The position numbers were made by a program, and so were the translations under genes. The notes beneath the pieces were generated by a model, which did no database searches, had not been told where the DNA came from, and saw only the letters and a program-made list of their open reading frames with translations. From Diprion similis (Eukaryota > Arthropoda > Insecta > Hymenoptera > Diprionidae), in contig NC_060107.1 in assembly GCF_021155765.1 (NCBI RefSeq), forward strand, positions 4,884,501-4,948,500: a stretch of DNA of 64,000 nt, in the 5' to 3' direction. Each line of letters starts with the position of its first letter. Position 1 is the first letter of the stretch. Positions 13,796-25,868 of the stretch are shown here, in pieces.

Positions 13796-13985
13796 TAATG
13801 TTCGTTAATTAGTTCTTTTTCGGAATCAAAATTAGACCAAGTTTCTTTTTCTAAGAAAATTTTATGTGCCAATTAATAGCGAACGTTCTCCATAGAGACA
13901 TATAATTTCTATAGAATGAAATCTGGTTTTCTAGTTTTGATTCCAAAAAAATTGTGAACTACTGGGAAATCATTAATGAACATTA
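13796..13985. mobile_element. Short inverted-repeat element (MITE-like)
   Basis: The left end (TAATGTTCGTTAATTAG) and the reverse complement of the right end (TAATGTTCATTAATGATT) are clearly related. A second pair of matching blocks lies inside: GGAATCAAAATTAGACCAAG and, inverted, GGAATCAAAACTAGAAAACC. The total is about 190 bp with no coding potential. This is the structure of a small non-autonomous DNA transposon. The family cannot be assigned because target-site duplications are unclear. Confidence 0.55.
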
Positions 13986-16900
13986 TTATACGTATGTATA
14001 TAATATATATATATACACAGAAATATTCATAATCGATTCTACACGAATTATGCGATAATGAATCCCATTATGTCACGTCAGCGACATCGCCAGTAATTGT
14101 CGGAATAATTCATATAGAATTGAGCTCTTTCGTTTTGTTTCAGACGGACAACAAGATAGCCGGAAAGTTATGGCATTGATGAATATGACTGTACCTACCT
14201 TCAGACAATTCCAACTCGAAGTCCACATCGCTGTCGAAGAAATTCATGAAACTCAGTTTTAGTCGCCCGCAACACTGGTAGTAAGTACAAATTTGATAAA
14301 ATTGATCAAATAAATGGCATTCTTTTTCCGGTTGGGATGTTAGTCGGTGTTAATAGCAATCGGCGTATCGGCATGGAGTTTGAGTGCGTGGATTGGGAGA
14401 AAAGGACATGCAGGCTGGGTGGAGCCTCGATGGATCCCATAAAATGTAATGGACTATCTGGAAGTGGCGGTTCCTTAAGCAAATCGAATCGCCTCGAATC
14501 GAATTCAGCGAATGCATCGACACGGCGTGACCTGGAAGGTTGAATGGTCCGGATTGGGGAATGGATGGATTCTCGTTTTTGCGTTTCTCACCTCCCTCAT
14601 TTCTCTCCGTTCCCCTCCGCGTCCCTCAATAACGCAACCACCAGAGATAGCGGCCATTCTCAGCCCGGCTTCGATCCTTTGAAAGGATTGCCCGGTTATC
14701 TGCTCTACAATGGTTCGGGTTCATGCATAAATACGGTATAACAATAAACGGAGGTGAGGATAGCTCGTGGGACACTGACTGTATCATACGCGAGGCTTTC
14801 CTTCTTCGGTCCATGGCTCTCTGACAAACGCACAAACGCCACACTGTACAGCCTCAGCTCTTTTCGACAGGAGGATCAGAAACCAATACGAGATTCGTTT
14901 CTATGAATGATGTATTGTACCGACTCCTTCCCCCTCCGTCGCCTCGCCTCGCCACGGTTTTCTCCACCGAATTTGATCTATGGTTCGCGGTTGAAGGGTG
15001 CCTCGACGCGCCTTCGATTTTGAATAACCATTTTTCTTCAGGGGCGTCGGTGAGGGTTTGCATTCTTCGCCTCATTTTCGCCAAGAGATTGCGATTTTCT
15101 TTCTCTCCGTTTCAATCTCGTCCTTCGCGCCTTGTTGAAACGATTCAAATCGCTGGTCTGTCCGATGATGATACATGGCTTCGTACTTCGATGTGAATCG
15201 TTCCTCGCGCGCACGTGGCGTTAAAATATATACCTAAGTACCTAACTGAAAAAATCTTTTCACAGTTTGTAATCACCCGGCGTAAAATCCTACCCGCGAA
15301 TTGATGTCGGAGAGGAGAAAGAAACGTGGCGTGAAAAAAACATTTCGTCGGCTTAATTTTCAGGCTTTCGTCGTGGCTGTAATGCACGGGGGATGAGGAG
15401 GATAGCTTCTGGTACCACCCGGCTTGTAGGTATAAGGAAAGCGTTAATTAAGTATAAACTTGGCGACAACTCGAGAAGGTGGGGGCCGTGGAAGAAAGAG
15501 AGGGGAGGGGGAGTAGAATTATGGTTGACGTACTCGGAATTTATACCGCAAACGAGACAAACTCGCGGCGACGGCTCGACGTGAATTTCTTGGTAAAACG
15601 TTGAACCAATTATCCGACTCCGTTCTCGGTTTAGTGATTCAAACGGTTTCTACAAGGACATAGGAATTTATACCGCTGAAGGAACCCGCAGCTTATTGTT
15701 AATTTGACACCGTGAATCCTGTCCCTGCCGTTAATACACCGCAGCCAAAGAGAATTCTCCTGAAATTTGGATCAGGAATATATCAGCCTCGCACGATTTT
15801 AAGCAGCTTTATCAACGTCTGGCTTCTGCGAAATGGGCCGTTAATTAAGCCGCGGGATCTCGGAGGCTCATTCTCTTCACATGAGCGCGAAAATTGACAA
15901 TTTTGGGACGCGGGTGAGCAGGACTTTCGCGATTCTTAGCCCCTGCAAAAACCTTATGATCTAATATATGGGAGGGTTGAGGATGCAAGTGGTGTAAATC
16001 AGTTTAACATAATTTTTCAGGACAAAGAAATTTGCATTTGAGATTACTGGCAATTTTGGTGTCACTTGCAGGAAGAATTACATTTTTTTCTTTTTCTCAA
16101 AAAATTAAGTTTCGATGGAGTTAAATTCATAAAAAATTTCCGGTGTTTCAGATTTAAAAATTATCTTATTTTCGCACTTACGGAACTTTGAGCGCGTCGA
16201 AGCATTCGAAACTTTGATGTATCGTCAAAGTTTTAATTCCTTACTTCAAGTTTCGCTACAAAAAAAATTCGGGATTTGACATTTCTGCAACTTTTCAAAT
16301 TCGGAATTTCAACCCCACCTCAAAAGAAGAAAATGAGAATAATTAATTGGAAGAAAAATCGGTGAAAGACTGCGATCTACGCGTCGTTTCTTCTTGGAAG
16401 TCAGAGAGCCGCGTGATGCTGGGACCGCCAGAAGACCACCTTCGTCGAGAGTGCGTTACAGGGTATCTGTAGACTCGAAATTATTTATTTACGAAAAACA
16501 GGGAGCACGAAAGGCGGAAAGTGAGTCCGGGCATTAGCGTGATTGCGCACCGTGCAGAGCGCCCTCCAGTTCTTCTCTGCAGCCAGTATCAACCCCATAA
16601 ACTATGCATCGTCCACCACCGGCTGCACTTTTCGTTCACCTTGTCGCTATTTTTGCCTTGACTCTTGCCTTTTAAGACTCGGAATACACGCCAACGCGTG
16701 ACGTTTTCTGCACACCGTGTACAGTAAATTTCCGAGCGTGTGGTCGCGCCATGAAAAGCGAAGGGGGAAAATTCTCGGCTACCCGGAATGTAGATTAAAG
16801 CTTTCCGGCTCTTACAGGTGGTGCGGTCCTCCCGCCATGCCATCGCTCCGCGGGTTTCGTATTAACGATGTCTGAAGTAGCGAAAGGGCTCCAGGAGCGC

Positions 16901-18180
16901 CTCTCATGTAAAGTAATTAACTGCCAGCATCCGTCGACAAATACCCACCCCCCATAACCCCAGCCACTCGCCTTGGCCCAACCCAATCTCGCACCCCCAG
17001 CCCTTTTCGCTCGACCAACCGTGTCTTCTTTTTCCTCGTATGGAAATACAATATGTATGAATCTATTTTATAGAGCAGATGGCTCTACTTTTCGTCTCGA
17101 TAAAGTACGCAATATTGTTGAATAAATTTTGAGCCTTGGAGATGAAGAAAAATTTTTAACAGTGGCTTCTTTTTTTAACAAAACGTGATAATCACTAGTC
17201 CGTAAATTACTGTGATTGTGACGGTATGAAAGAGAATGAGATGCAGAATGGCTAAATCGTCGTTTGCATCACCGGTGAAAAATTGAAGCCCTCTGAGATA
17301 CATTTGTGCACATCGTGACTTGAATCGGAATTTTCGCCCCCTGATTTTGAAAAATTGGGGGAACGAAGGCCTCGGCTTTTCCCGATGAAACGCAATTTCC
17401 TTGAAACATTTGCCGAGGCGGTTTGCGCATCAATGACGGTAATAAATAATGATTATTTCTCAGGTTTTCGAAAGTCGACGTCGAATTAAAAGTGATGCGA
17501 GTAATAAATCGACTAACGTCATAGCCCTCGAAGAGCTGCAGCCATTTTCGAAAGAAGGGAGAGGAGGAGGGAGGGAGATGGGCTTAATTGAAGATGAATT
17601 GCTACAGCTTGACTTTTCGATGCGAAAGCCGAGCTCGTCCCCTCTTTGGTTTTACGCACACGGAAGGATGGCGAGTAGATAGGTTGGTTAGAAGTACGTG
17701 TTGTCTCAGCCAGTAATTTCCCCCGTGGCAGGAACAGGACACAGTCACCCTCGGTACTTCCGCTTCGCGGAAAATGGCGTTGGCACAACCACCTCTCACC
17801 CCTTGGCGTTCGCAGGCTGGCTAGCGGAAGTGGAAGAAAAATTGATCGCGAATATCGAAAAAGCCGAGCGGATAAATCGCGAGTACATGACAGTAATTGA
17901 ATTTTTTCTAATATCAAGCTAGACAACAATTTATGAGCTTCTTAATTACTGTTTGGAATTAGAAGATGATTTTGTCGTCAGATTTTTAGCGATACTCGTA
18001 AAGGTGAAAGAAAATTTACCCAAGATGAAACGAATAAACCTGAAGATCGATTCAGTTTTACTGTACAGTGGTTTGCACCTGTTGGATGGTCGGCAATAGA
18101 AAAGATGGATTCCAGTCAACCGAAAGATGAGAATAGCATTAATCGAAAAAATTATATGTCTCCGTGAAAATTTATATAAT
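13986..18180. other. Non-coding stretch
   Basis: No gene is supported. Short open frames in both directions lack domains, paralogues in the window and convincing splice structure. Confidence 0.4.
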
Positions 18181-18189
18181 TCACATGAA

Positions 18190-18595
18190 TGTAATAAGTA
18201 CATGAAATGCGAGCAACTGTGTCATGTAATCACGATACTGTTACTATAAAAAATGCAAAATACATGCAATATATGCAAATTTATCAGTTTTTTTTATTAT
18301 CCATCAAAGTAGCTCTCCATTACTTACAACCTATCCCCTATAACGTAATATGCATTCTATGACGTAGAATGTATAAATAAGTGAAGTGTTGACCGGGGTT
18401 AAAGTATCTTCTTGATGTCTTCTGATTATCTGTAAAATCAAATCTCGTAATTACAATGGAAGTATAAATGATCCAATTACGGGATTGGCACTATAAATCG
18501 TAAATAAAAAAAAAAAAATGACACTAAAATGTTGTTGAATTTGAGAAGATCCGAATATGATTTCTGATTATCAAATTCTAAGACAGATTTTCTTT
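18190..18595. repeat. Segmental duplication near psiA', left copy
   Basis: About 400 bp matching 19362-19545 and then 20180-20400 in the same orientation. Shared blocks include ACTATAAAAAATGCAAAATAC-like, CTCTCCATTAC and GTGTTGACC followed by an A-rich run and ACACTAAAATG. The left copy is continuous, whereas the right copy is split by about 0.6 kb of unrelated sequence. It forms the 3' side of a duplicated unit whose 5' side is the first coding exon of gene A and of psiA'. Confidence 0.75.
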
Positions 18596-18741
18596 TAAAT
18601 CTGGGAAAATTCTCCTAATCGTTCGCCGCTGTCTTGATCAATTCTTGCGCTACCATGGAAGTGCGCGTCGTGGGCGATGGTTCGCCACCTGTCGGTGCCG
18701 CTAATCACTAATTGTAAGATCGGCTCCGCGTGCCGGTCTTG

Positions 18742-18987
18742 CTATGTCGCTTCATCAGGTAAAAGTGTCTTTTGATCTTCTGCAGGATCTGTAACAGTTT
18801 CGCTCACCTCTGTTACTCTCGAAGTCTCTACCCTTTTGTTGTACGCCATTGCGTTGCCGTTGGACCTTGATGGATCCATGGCTGACATCTCATCGTGAGT
18901 GTGTTTAGGCTTCTGCTCTGCTGCTGACGAGGTAGCAACAGGTGTACACAACAATTAACAACCGATGAAACTGTTTTGAATATTTGG
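18742..18987 (-). pseudogene. psiA': gene A first coding exon without exon 2
   Basis: This is a duplicate of the first coding exon of gene A. The start codon is at 18879 and 24 codons (MDPSRSNGNAMAYNKRVE and six more) run to a GTGAGC splice donor after 18808. Exon length, start context and donor position equal those of gene A. Upstream it keeps the acceptor at 18988-18989 and the AGCAACAGGTG block at 18934-18944. Similarity to gene A continues a few tens of bases into the intron and then stops. No proline-rich or cysteine-rich second exon follows before the duplicated flank at 18190-18595. An internal deletion of exon 2 is the simplest reading. A distant alternative 3' exon cannot be excluded. 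Confidence 0.65.
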
Positions 18988-19361
18988 CTAATTGTAAGTA
19001 GCGAAGTCGTGACAGTAGAAGTTGAAGTATTGTCTCGTAGCTTCGTTGCATTCTCGTTTCGTTCGCTATTCAGCTCTCACTCGAATCTAGCTGATCACAT
19101 GGGGATTATCTACTCTCGAAAATCATATCTGTGTATAATCAATGTTTTACATCGATTTTTTAAAGCTTCAGTCGTTGTACTGATCTCTCGCGATACGGTT
19201 AGTATTACTTTCTCAAAGGAAGTATATCATATTATTGTGCTAATAATCATCAGCTATCTTTGATTACCGTTCCGCTCACTCACTCTAGTCATTTATTGCT
19301 GATTCGTGGCTCCCACGTCGAGCTCCTATTCTCAACTATCTCTCTTAACACATATAAAGGT

Positions 19362-20400
19362 AGCATGTACATAAAATCCAAGCAATCATGTCATGTATCA
19401 AGATACTATTACTATAAAGAATGCAAAATACAGAATTACAAACTTATCAGGTTTTGATTATTCATGGAAGTAACTCTCCATTACCTACAATCTGCCTCTT
19501 ATAATATAGTATATATTCTACGATGTAGAGTGTATAAGTAAGTCAAATATTTATGCCTAGGTATATGGGTTTGGAACATTTCTGCAATGCGACTGAGTTT
19601 CAGCCCATTATCACAATTAACTTATTGATTTCATATCTTCATCATATATTATACGTAGATTCATTAACAAACGCTCAAGCTAATACAATAATAATATTTA
19701 TAGTGCTAATATATGCATCGAGTATATATGTATAATATATGTATAATATATCTTGACATTTTAGTGTAGCTATATTTGTCGTGTTGACAATGAAGCAATT
19801 CAGGCCATGTCATATCAGCAGCTGCAGAATAATGAGCCGCTCGAATGACGTTTCTAATTTTGAACGCGATACAAGAGTATCTATACGACGAATTCTATTC
19901 AGCCTCCACTGAATTTTAAATCATTCCATGGATTTGTCATAATGTAGGTACAGAAAATCACATATTCGCCTACGTTTGCCGAAAAAAGATAAATTTGAGC
20001 AACTTTTCTGCCAATTACTTTCAAAGCCACACAATTCCGTCGGGGATACTATCAACTTTATGTTTCCGGAGAATTGACACTGAATACTCAATTTTGCCAT
20101 TAAAGGCATTTTAACGGCAATTTAACAGCGCAACACTTCCGCTGATCAGCTTTTACGAAGTTCATCAAGTGTTCTTCGAAGTGTTGACCAAAACTAAATT
20201 ATCTTCTTAATAACTTGTGGTTAACTGTGAAATCAAATCTAGTCATTTCAATGAAAATATGAATGATCCAGTTACGGAACGGCACTATACATCATCTGAG
20301 AATAAAAAAAAAAAAAAAAATGGCACTAAAATGTGAGTGAATTCCGGAAGATCCGAAAATTATTTCTTATTATCAAATCCTAACACAGACTTTCATCCGC
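19362..20400. repeat. Segmental duplication, right copy split by an insertion
   Basis: 19362-19545 and 20180-20400 match the continuous left copy at 18190-18595. The intervening roughly 635 bp (about 19546-20179) has no counterpart there, so it was either inserted here or lost from the left copy. The insert is AT-rich, with a TATA-rich tract near 19715-19750, and has no transposase or clear terminal repeats. Confidence 0.65.
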
Positions 20401-21262
20401 TTTATATTTTACGATAAATTTTCATACGTAAAAGTGCTATATATTTGATTCTGATTAAGCCTCACAATTCAAATGTCCGGTGGTTGATGAAAACTTTTTG
20501 CAAAATTTTTACAAATCCAATAATATTGCACTTTAAATCATGAGGAATGGTTATTGTGCTAGTATTATGGGTTAAATTATGCAGATGAAAAAACGAGGAG
20601 CAATATTTGGTAACGTGGATGTTGTACCTACATCTAAAATCTATTGTAACGCGCATGTTAGTCAGAGACGGTTTCTCACAATAAAAAACGCGCATAGGAA
20701 GACTGCGAAGTATGCTAACTTGTTCGTGACAGATTTGCATCACGTGATAAACCTTTTCCATATCCTCGCTGCTGTAATAAATTAGAAACAAACATTAAAT
20801 AACCCGCGCTTTTGACCATACTGTTATACCATATAAGTGACCGTTAATCCTACGCGCCCAAACGCATCTACAGTCTCACGTGTTTGGTATCGAAAAAGTT
20901 AGAATCGAAGCGGAACTGAAGTTTGATTTTCATCGTCACACTCCACAAGCAATCGGCAATAAATGGTTATTACAAAAATAGTTATAGACCGAATTGCTTG
21001 AAACTAATTTGCAGGCAGTAAAAGCTGTCAATATATCGTTAGATGACAGAAAGAAATCGGTCATTCCTTTCGTCCATTAAGATGCTAATGCTAATACGTT
21101 GATGAACAAGCGCGGTAGATTATGATTACCGAAAAATAACTAAACGATCGGCGTTTGCGAATAGAGTAAAAAATCTCCAGTGCATTCATAAGTGATTTAG
21201 CTGGTATACCTAATTACATTCAACGATACTTAACCAAAGCGATACGACTAGTAGGACTACTA

Positions 21263-22142
21263 CTAGGACGGGATGCAGAGTTTGATGCACTCGCACAAGC
21301 AGTAGCAACTGGTCAAACAACAGAGCAAATTAGAGCAGTCGTCATCGTTTCTACTTGTGTCAGCGTTCTTTTGTACTACGTAAATAGTCTGCGGCGGAGG
21401 AACCTGGTTCTGCAGGTACTGATTCTGCACCGGATAGTGCTGGCCACCCACACCTGACTGCTTCGGATAGATCATCCCCTGGTTCACCTGGGACTCGTAC
21501 TCCACAGGCTGGTATCCCGACATCGCGGACTTCGGTTGCGTCGTCAGAGGGTTCACGAAGCCGATTTGTATCCCAGTCGTGTCGATGGGTGCTGGCATCG
21601 GCATCGCGGCACTGGGATACGGTGCTTGGTTGGCGGGTCCAGACGTGAATGTTGGCTGACTGGTGATCCCGGGTCCCGTTGGATAGGGGGGACTGACCAC
21701 GGGTTGGGGGGCGGCTCCCACGGGTGCTGTTGGGTACGGAGCGTTCGAGGCTACTCCGTCGGTAGGGTAGGGTGCTGGACCTGAGGGATACGGAGGCGAA
21801 CCATTGACGCCGGAAAAGAAGTCGGAGTGGTTTTTCAAGGCCTGGGAATCCTGAGCCACGACTGAGCTGTAAGGCGGCGGTTGCATGCTTGGTACTCCTG
21901 GATTGTACGGATCGGATGAAAGTAGGGGAGCCGAAGGATTTGCCTGGTTATCGTGGTTCGTCGGAGCGCCAACGTGTTTCTGCTGCAAGCGGTGGAGGAT
22001 AATGCGTGTTTGTAACGTTAGGTGATAGTGTCTTTTAAGATTTGGCCTGAGCTGTGACAGTTTCGCTTACCTCTGTAGTCCTCAAAGCCTCTGCCTCTTT
22101 GCTGGACGCCATAGTGGTACCGTTAAACCTTGGCGGATCCAT
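21263..22142 (-). CDS. Gene A: PSAP/PPPY proline-rich protein with cysteine tail
   Basis: Function unknown. Two coding exons are seen. The first runs from ATG at 22142 to 22071 (24 codons, donor GTAAGC). The second runs from 21982 to the stop at 21263, after acceptor TTGCAG and an 88-nt phase-0 intron. The predicted protein has 263 residues. A PSAP motif lies at residues 40-43 and PPPY at 59-62. The middle has repeated PYPT/PYPS units and no membrane helix. The last 27 residues contain eight cysteines (DDDCSNLLCCLTSCYCLCEC region), suitable for palmitoylation or metal binding. PPxY and PSAP bind WW-domain proteins and Tsg101 in known proteins; that they do so here is inference. The exon carrying the start begins at an acceptor at about 22249, so an upstream 5' untranslated exon is expected. 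The acceptor is a tandem NAGNAG site, so one glutamine may be variable. Confidence 0.75.
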
Positions 22143-22190
22143 GGTTGAATGCTGGATGTATGCAGGTATATTCTCTGCTAGTGACGAGGG

Positions 22191-22201
22191 TGCAACAGGT
22201 G
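22191..22201 (-). promoter_or_regulatory. Conserved 11-base block in 5' leader
   Basis: TGCAACAGGTG on plus (CACCTGTTGCA on minus) occurs 22-55 bases upstream of the start codons of A (here), psiA' (18934-18944, one change), B (26616-26626) and C (30989-30999). It lies inside the exon that carries the start. It contains an E-box-like CACCTG. It may be a leader element or shared ancestry only. Confidence 0.45.
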
Positions 22202-22259
22202 GTCAGGAAAATTGACAACCGATGAAGTTGCTTAGCTACGAGTTGTTAACTGAAAATAT

Positions 22260-25160
22260 ATGTAAGTCAAAAAATGTAAAGATGAGTGGAATGGATGGTT
22301 AGGATGAACGGGTTCGATTGAATAAAATCAAAGTGACGAAAGCTACGTGAAAAGTACGTCAAAGTACGACCGACCGGCGCAAACGTACGAACGATATCGT
22401 ATCTTGTAAATACTCCCAGAATACTAGATAAGCATGCGCGTTATTCGAGCTGGTACAGATAAAAGCCAAAAGATTGTGTGTCGGTGCCAACGTGTTTATG
22501 CATACTGAGCATATCTACACAACTGCTATTGTTTTCTATCACAAAGTCGAATAAGAAGTGAAAAAAGAGGACAGAGGGAGACGGATCAAGCTTGATGATA
22601 ATGCCAAGATTTAATTGATGAAACGAAAAACAGTAAAAATTAATCAACGGCAAATTTCACGTTCTCTTCACCCTCATGTCACATGTTATCAATCGGCTAC
22701 AGTTACACCTCGATTAGAATATATTCCAGATCAGTTTTCCACAAACTGCGAAGCACCAGTATTATCACATAAATTTTGTGAAAAATCCTAAAAAAAAATC
22801 GAACCCCAATTTCCGACGAAAAATAACGGACACACTAGCTCCGCGGTCGGAGAATTGCGTATCAACGCATATAGACCATGCACCAGGACATGCGCATGCG
22901 CCGATTAGTTATGCTGTTGAAACCACAGACTTCTGGCGCCTAAAAAGAGACGCCATTGGCAGGGCTGGCTTTACTGCCTATCTCTCTGCTCTCTTCTTCC
23001 CAACACAAACATCATCTGCCGAGTAGATCGCAGTAGGTCAACTTCCCATTTCGAAAATTGGGATCTTTTCCAAATTTCTGAGTACATCTGACACGCTGGA
23101 TAGGCTTAAAAAATTCACCACGTACCTATTTCGTTCGGCTCGCTTTGTCCTTAAGGTCCTTTTCCGCTGATGTCCTGAGCCCAACATGCACTGAACGACC
23201 AATTTCACCAGCGACAAACACAGCCGACGCTTCTTCCTACGCTGAACGCGCACTGCACGCTTACTATAGATGCTTTTCTAGACCGGCTGTACGGCCGAAT
23301 AAAGAGGAGGGGAAACGTGACGCTCGCTTCGACGAAGGCAGTGCCGAATTCATCGAGGGCACCGAGGGCACCGAGGGTGGGAATGGGCTAATTTTCTATG
23401 ACTAATTTCATGGCAGTGTTTATCAACATTTTTGAAATCGCGACCCCTTTACAAGTAGAGAAAATCTGGCGACCCCCCAAGACTATAATGAAAGTATGTC
23501 AGTGATTTCAAAGGATTTTTAAAATCGAAGGACTCCTTGATATAAGACTTCGTCCGCGCTTTTCATTTTTACCTGGCTCACCTGGAACCCCATGGGTATT
23601 GCGACTCACAGGTTGAAGAAGACTGCACTAAGGAATGCGTCACCCACTGTATTACGGCCCTGCGCTTTTACCTTGGGGCATCCTGCAATCCGAGAGGAAT
23701 ATACTTTTCCGAGACTTGATCGTCCAGCGTTTGATTCTGGAAAAGTATCCACGGTCATTGTTAGACACAATGCCTCAGGCTTTAATGGCGCTGTCACATT
23801 TTCCATGCGCAGTATCACAAAATATTAATGACATTGATATTCTAACCGAATTGATGCTGGTGAACAGTATTTTTGATGCATTTTAAACACTTAAATCCTT
23901 AACCAATACTGAAAATCTTTCTACTTACTGTTAGAAATAGTTCACATCGTGTTTGTAGCTCTCGGCTATTTTGTCTATGCAACAATGTTGTATACCGGTT
24001 TGTCCAATAGTTGTCACTCAGCTTCTCGGTAAACAGCCTAAAAATATTTATCCTCCGATAAACGACTCTCGGGCAATCGCGAGGCTGGTTTTATATTTGT
24101 AATGGAATAAAAATAAACCTCTTCAAGTAGAACTATGAGTTTATTTTGGGATGAATCGCTTTCGAATTTTCGAACGCATTTGGATAAATAAAGTTCCTCT
24201 CAATTTTCAAATCTTGCTCAGTAATTAGGAACAGGAAAACCTGCAAAATATTCAACGCACGACGCTTATCAAGATAAGCTTTACATATATTTCTTATTAA
24301 CTAATCTGATCTTACATTTATAATTATTAATTAATCTAAACTGTGAAATTTGTTATACGTTCAATAGCTGACCAATCATTCTGTGTTCTATTTATGAAAT
24401 TATTTTTACTTTGAGATCGGTTTATATGTTCTAAGAAATTCGTTACAAAATAGTTTTCTTAACAATATTTTTTAGTCCCTTCGTTATTAATCTTAATCTG
24501 TTTTTAAAACAATAAATCCGGGAAAATGAGATCACCGCAAATTGTATTTCCATATTTTGTTGTATCAACGTAACGAAATCTTATAGTAATTCTTACTATT
24601 TCTTCTAGTACTCACTCACTAATTATGTCAGATGAAACAATGTGACAATATGAATCAGTGAGCTGATTAAAAATATCCGATTCCAGTAAATAATCGTCAC
24701 CATATTTTATACGGAAGAAGAAAAGTCACCTTTGGGAGGGACAAAAAAAACTCTAACAAGTGTACAATTCTTGGAAATTTTGGTTAACTTTTAAGTAAAA
24801 ATTAATGAATGCAATAAAAAAAGTACACATATGGTTATCTAATTGGGATATAATTTCACGCTGAAAAAACTTATTTCGAAAGAACCCATGTATTAACCAT
24901 AAGTTTCTTTAATTTAACTTTTCGCCAGCCAATATAATAATAATACTCACTATTCGCCGATTGTTATTTCGACCGCAGCATCTTTTCTCCGTGTGAACGT
25001 AGTTGGCCTGTCAAGTGAGAAGAAGCGTGAAAAGCCTGCTGAGTGCTTGCAAGGTGATTTTCAGACAATTTTGGGATACATGATATATAGGCCAAGGGCC
25101 AGAGGGTCGCCGGTACTCATGCCTGTCTCTTTTACCCCTAGAACTCACCCTCTGCACGTT
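22260..25160. other. Intergenic stretch upstream of A and downstream of B
   Basis: No gene is supported. It contains a probable hAT-type transposon end at about 23430-23625 and a long AT-rich stretch at 23900-24900. A promoter and 5' untranslated exon for gene A are expected in the part next to 22249, but no clear TATA/initiator pair could be chosen. Confidence 0.4.
23430..23625. mobile_element. Probable hAT-type transposon remnant
   Basis: The right end read on minus, CAGTCTTCTTCAACCTGTGA followed by GTCGCAATACCCATGGGG, resembles the terminal repeats of hAT elements of the Charlie type (CAGTG, then TTC, CAACCTGTGGGTCGCGACC). Near the left side the plus strand has AATCGCGACCCC and GGCGACCCCCC. 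No transposase remains. The assignment rests on a remembered consensus, so it is tentative. Confidence 0.35.
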
Positions 25161-25174
25161 TTCTCCTGCGAAAG

Positions 25175-25270
25175 CCATGATATTGCCAACATGACGTAAG
25201 CATGTAAAGTCACCCCGTATACACGCTATCGCAGCTTAATCAATGAAAAAGCTTTTGCGCAGCTAATACC
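25175..25270. repeat. Dispersed repeat, copy 1
   Basis: About 95 bp, including TTGATATTGCCAA-type and the exact block TTAATCAATGAAAAAGCTTT, recur in the same orientation at 32222-32316. The two copies bracket genes B and C. Nature unknown. Confidence 0.7.
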
Positions 25271-25868
25271 TTTTTCTCTCAGTGATGCCTTTCCGTGAAA
25301 ACATTCAACCCCGACGACGATGCAGCGAGGAACTCGCGAATATTTTCGCCCACAATTGCCAATTCATCCCAAGGTACGACATTCAACACACTCTGCGTGA
25401 TTTAAGCATCCAGAATATCCTAAATACCGATAACCACGTACAGGGTCGTTGAGTTTTCAGATTTACCACTACTGATCCATACTTGTTATTGTGATACAAA
25501 GTCGTACAAGTATTATTTTTGTACCATGGAATATACAGTATTAGATAAAAAAAAATACAGCTATGTTCAAGTTGAACGTAAATAATTTAATATATTTACA
25601 AAGGTTAAAGATATCTTTTTATTTTCACATAGCTGCCTGATTATTGATTAAAAATCATTATTAATTTGCACTATTTCTCAGTCACAGCAAAGCGAAATAT
25701 TTTCCGTCAACAGTTTTACTCGTGCATGGTGATCACTTCACATCTTCTGCCGCGGAAGTTCAATGAAAAGAAAAACCTCCCCGAACACGATCATAGTTTT
25801 GGTTGAAATAAAAAGTACTTTGTCGGAACAATATTCATTTCACATGGTATGTCAGTATCTATAATATG

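Noticed and set aside
18742-18954. 70-codon minus frame around psiA' taken as a complete protein
   Set aside because: Reads through the conserved GTGAGC donor into intron sequence; by comparison with gene A only the 24 codons from 18879 are family coding sequence.
21536-21784. Plus-strand frame opposite gene A exon 2
   Set aside because: Antisense shadow of the proline-rich coding exon, with no features of its own.
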